Assembly: GCA_017998495.1 (NCBI GenBank)
Contig: JAGOCY010000068.1
Coordinates: 1-7,148 of the forward strand
Origin: Corallincola sp.
GTDB taxonomy: Bacteria > Pseudomonadota > Gammaproteobacteria > Enterobacterales > Neiellaceae
Direction of reading: 5' to 3'
DNA: 7,148 bases
The position numbers and the translations under genes were made by a program. The notes beneath the pieces were generated by a model. The model saw only the letters and a list, made by a program, of their open reading frames with translations. It ran no database searches and was not told where the DNA came from. Shown one piece after another: positions 6,218-7,148 of this stretch; position 1 is the stretch's first letter; each line of letters opens with the position of its first letter.

Positions 6218-6605
6218 TGCTATTGGCAACCTGTCATGGCCATGGCAGGCGGCAGTTCTGATGGTTGGGTACGCAATCTTGAGCTACGTTTCCCAGCCAC
6301 TGTTGCGATGGCTTGCCGCCCAATCAAACCATGCTCTGGCTGATACGCTTCCAACAGCCCTTTTCGCAATTGAGTATCTAGCACTTCTTGTTTTACCCCT
6401 GGCACTCATCGCCATTGCAGCAGTTGGCGATAGCTTCTGGGGGCCAGCGTTGATGTATTCGGTTGGCTACCTGGCCGCCCTTGTCATTGCCATTGCACGC
6501 TGTAAAAACGAAGGGGCGATGATCTACATGCTGCAACTGCCTCTCGTGCTTTGGGTTCCGCCTATTGCCGTGCTGGTTCGCTTGATTCGAGCGGTGTTTT
6601 TCTAA
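6207..6605 (+). CDS. Small integral membrane protein of unknown function (gene C)
   Basis: This 132-residue protein is almost all hydrophobic. It shows about four membrane helices: residues 13-33, 50-72, 78-97 and 105-127. Short charged links (R34, H42, D46, D75, R98-K100-E102) separate them, and the tail is basic. No catalytic motif is visible. I chose ATG at 6207, with GGTGG (6196-6200) as a modest ribosome site; a longer TTG start at 6177 lies inside gene B. The start overlaps the last 11 nt of gene B in another frame, which suggests coupled translation. The first 60 bases are 50 percent G+C, against 60 percent in a sample of gene A (4261-4320). An inner-membrane immunity or accessory role is plausible, because lipases attack membranes, but the sequence does not show it. 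Confidence 0.75.
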   Translation: MNLDAIGNLSWPWQAAVLMVGYAILSYVSQPLLRWLAAQSNHALADTLPTALFAIEYLALLVLPLALIAIAAVGDSFWGPALMYSVGYLAALVIAIARCKNEGAMIYMLQLPLVLWVPPIAVLVRLIRAVFF

Positions 6606-6629
6606 GGCTTAGAGTCAGGTTGGCTCGCC

Positions 6630-6669
6630 AGCAACAACAAGGGCGCCCGCAGGCGCCCTTGTTGTTGCT
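6630..6669. terminator. Bidirectional Rho-independent terminator
   Basis: A perfect 18-bp stem (6630-6647 with 6652-6669) has a 4-nt loop CGCA. The inner part is GGGCGCC with GGCGCCC and the outer part is AACAACAA with TTGTTGTT. Each strand therefore gives a GC hairpin followed by a T-rich run. It lies 24 nt after gene C and 8 nt after the stop of the converging amylase gene, so it can end both transcripts. Confidence 0.9.
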
Positions 6670-6677
6670 ACTGCCGG

Positions 6678-7148
6678 TTAGTGGATCACCCGCTCCAGCA
6701 GCACTACACCGGGGCTGGTAAGGTCACTGAGGCTGACTTGACCGTTGCTGACGGTCACCGACTGGCCGCTATAACCGTCACGCAGGGCGGTACCGTCGGC
6801 AAAGGCGTCGCTGACATCCAGCTGCAGGCTGCTGCCGGCACCGATCACCACCACCACGGTATCGCCATCCAGCGAGCGGCTGAAGGCATAGGGGCTGTCC
6901 TGCAGCTTGCGGTGGCTGCCCGCGCCCACGGCCCGGTGGCGGGCACGGAACTGGCCAAGCTTTTGCCAGTGGCTGAGCACCGCCTGATTTTCGCTGCCCC
7001 AGTTCATAAACGACCGGGTCGGCTGATCCCAATGGAAGCCAGTGTCGCCAGGGCGCGCCGTCTCATCGCCATAGAAGATCTGCACCGCTCCCGGCAGCAG
7101 CAGCAAGCTGGTACCGGCCTCGATCAGCTTGTTGCGGGCAAACAGCGA
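6678..7148 (-). CDS. Alpha-amylase (GH13), C-terminal part, truncated by the window edge
   Basis: Only the last 156 residues are in the window; the gene continues beyond 7148. The segment LLLLPGAVQIFYGDETAR is the conserved GH13 stretch just after the last catalytic strand of the TIM barrel, of the form PG-x-x-IYYGDE. It is followed by HWDQPTRSFMNW, a helix with LGQFRARHRAVGAG, and PYAFSR. A C-terminal beta-sandwich (about the last 75 residues; VVVVIGAGSS to GVVLLERVIH) follows and ends in TAA. GH13 alpha-amylases cut alpha-1,4 glucan chains; most enzymes of this type are secreted, but the signal peptide would lie outside the window. The catalytic Asp-Glu-Asp residues are also outside. It converges on the three-gene cassette and has no clear functional tie to it. 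Confidence 0.88.
   Translation of the reverse strand, partial: SLFARNKLIEAGTSLLLLPGAVQIFYGDETARPGDTGFHWDQPTRSFMNWGSENQAVLSHWQKLGQFRARHRAVGAGSHRKLQDSPYAFSRSLDGDTVVVVIGAGSSLQLDVSDAFADGTALRDGYSGQSVTVSNGQVSLSDLTSPGVVLLERVIH

Overview
The window comes from a moderately GC-rich gammaproteobacterium. The minus-strand order uvrY-uvrC-pgsA-tRNA-Gly-tRNA-Cys-tRNA-Leu is the same as in Escherichia coli (uvrY-uvrC-pgsA-glyW-cysT-leuZ). The UvrC sequence reads to me as closer to Alteromonadales (Shewanella/Ferrimonas-like) than to enterics. The genus is a guess, made without a database.

Bases 1-281 hold no gene that I can support. They contain two diverged copies of a unit about 145 bp long. Each copy carries head-to-head 9-mers that match or nearly match the DnaA box, including one perfect TTATCCACA. 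A short Rho-independent terminator for the tRNA operon follows. Bases 282-562 encode tRNA-Leu(TAA), tRNA-Cys(GCA) and tRNA-Gly(GCC) on the minus strand, behind a good sigma-70-type promoter at 575-602.

Bases 658-3785, minus strand, hold pgsA (phosphatidylglycerophosphate synthase), uvrC (excision nuclease subunit) and uvrY/gacA (BarA/GacS-family response regulator). uvrY starts with GTG behind a strong Shine-Dalgarno sequence. uvrC starts with TTG overlapping the uvrY stop codon, which suggests translational coupling.

Bases 3786-4056 are a divergent intergenic region. From it a plus-strand cassette of three tightly packed genes (4057-6605) runs the other way. Gene A encodes a 433-aa alpha/beta hydrolase with a lipase-type Ser-Asp-His triad, preceded by a segment that looks like a RelE/ParE fold. 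Gene B is a 285-aa protein of unknown family, rich in His-His pairs. Gene C is a 132-aa protein with about four membrane helices. A/B are separated by 1 nt and B/C overlap by 11 nt. This is the accessory part of the window. I infer a toxin-type lipase with partner or immunity proteins, but no sequence feature proves that role.

A perfect 18-bp hairpin at 6630-6669 serves as a bidirectional terminator between gene C and a converging minus-strand gene. That gene is the C-terminal end of a GH13 alpha-amylase, cut by the window edge.
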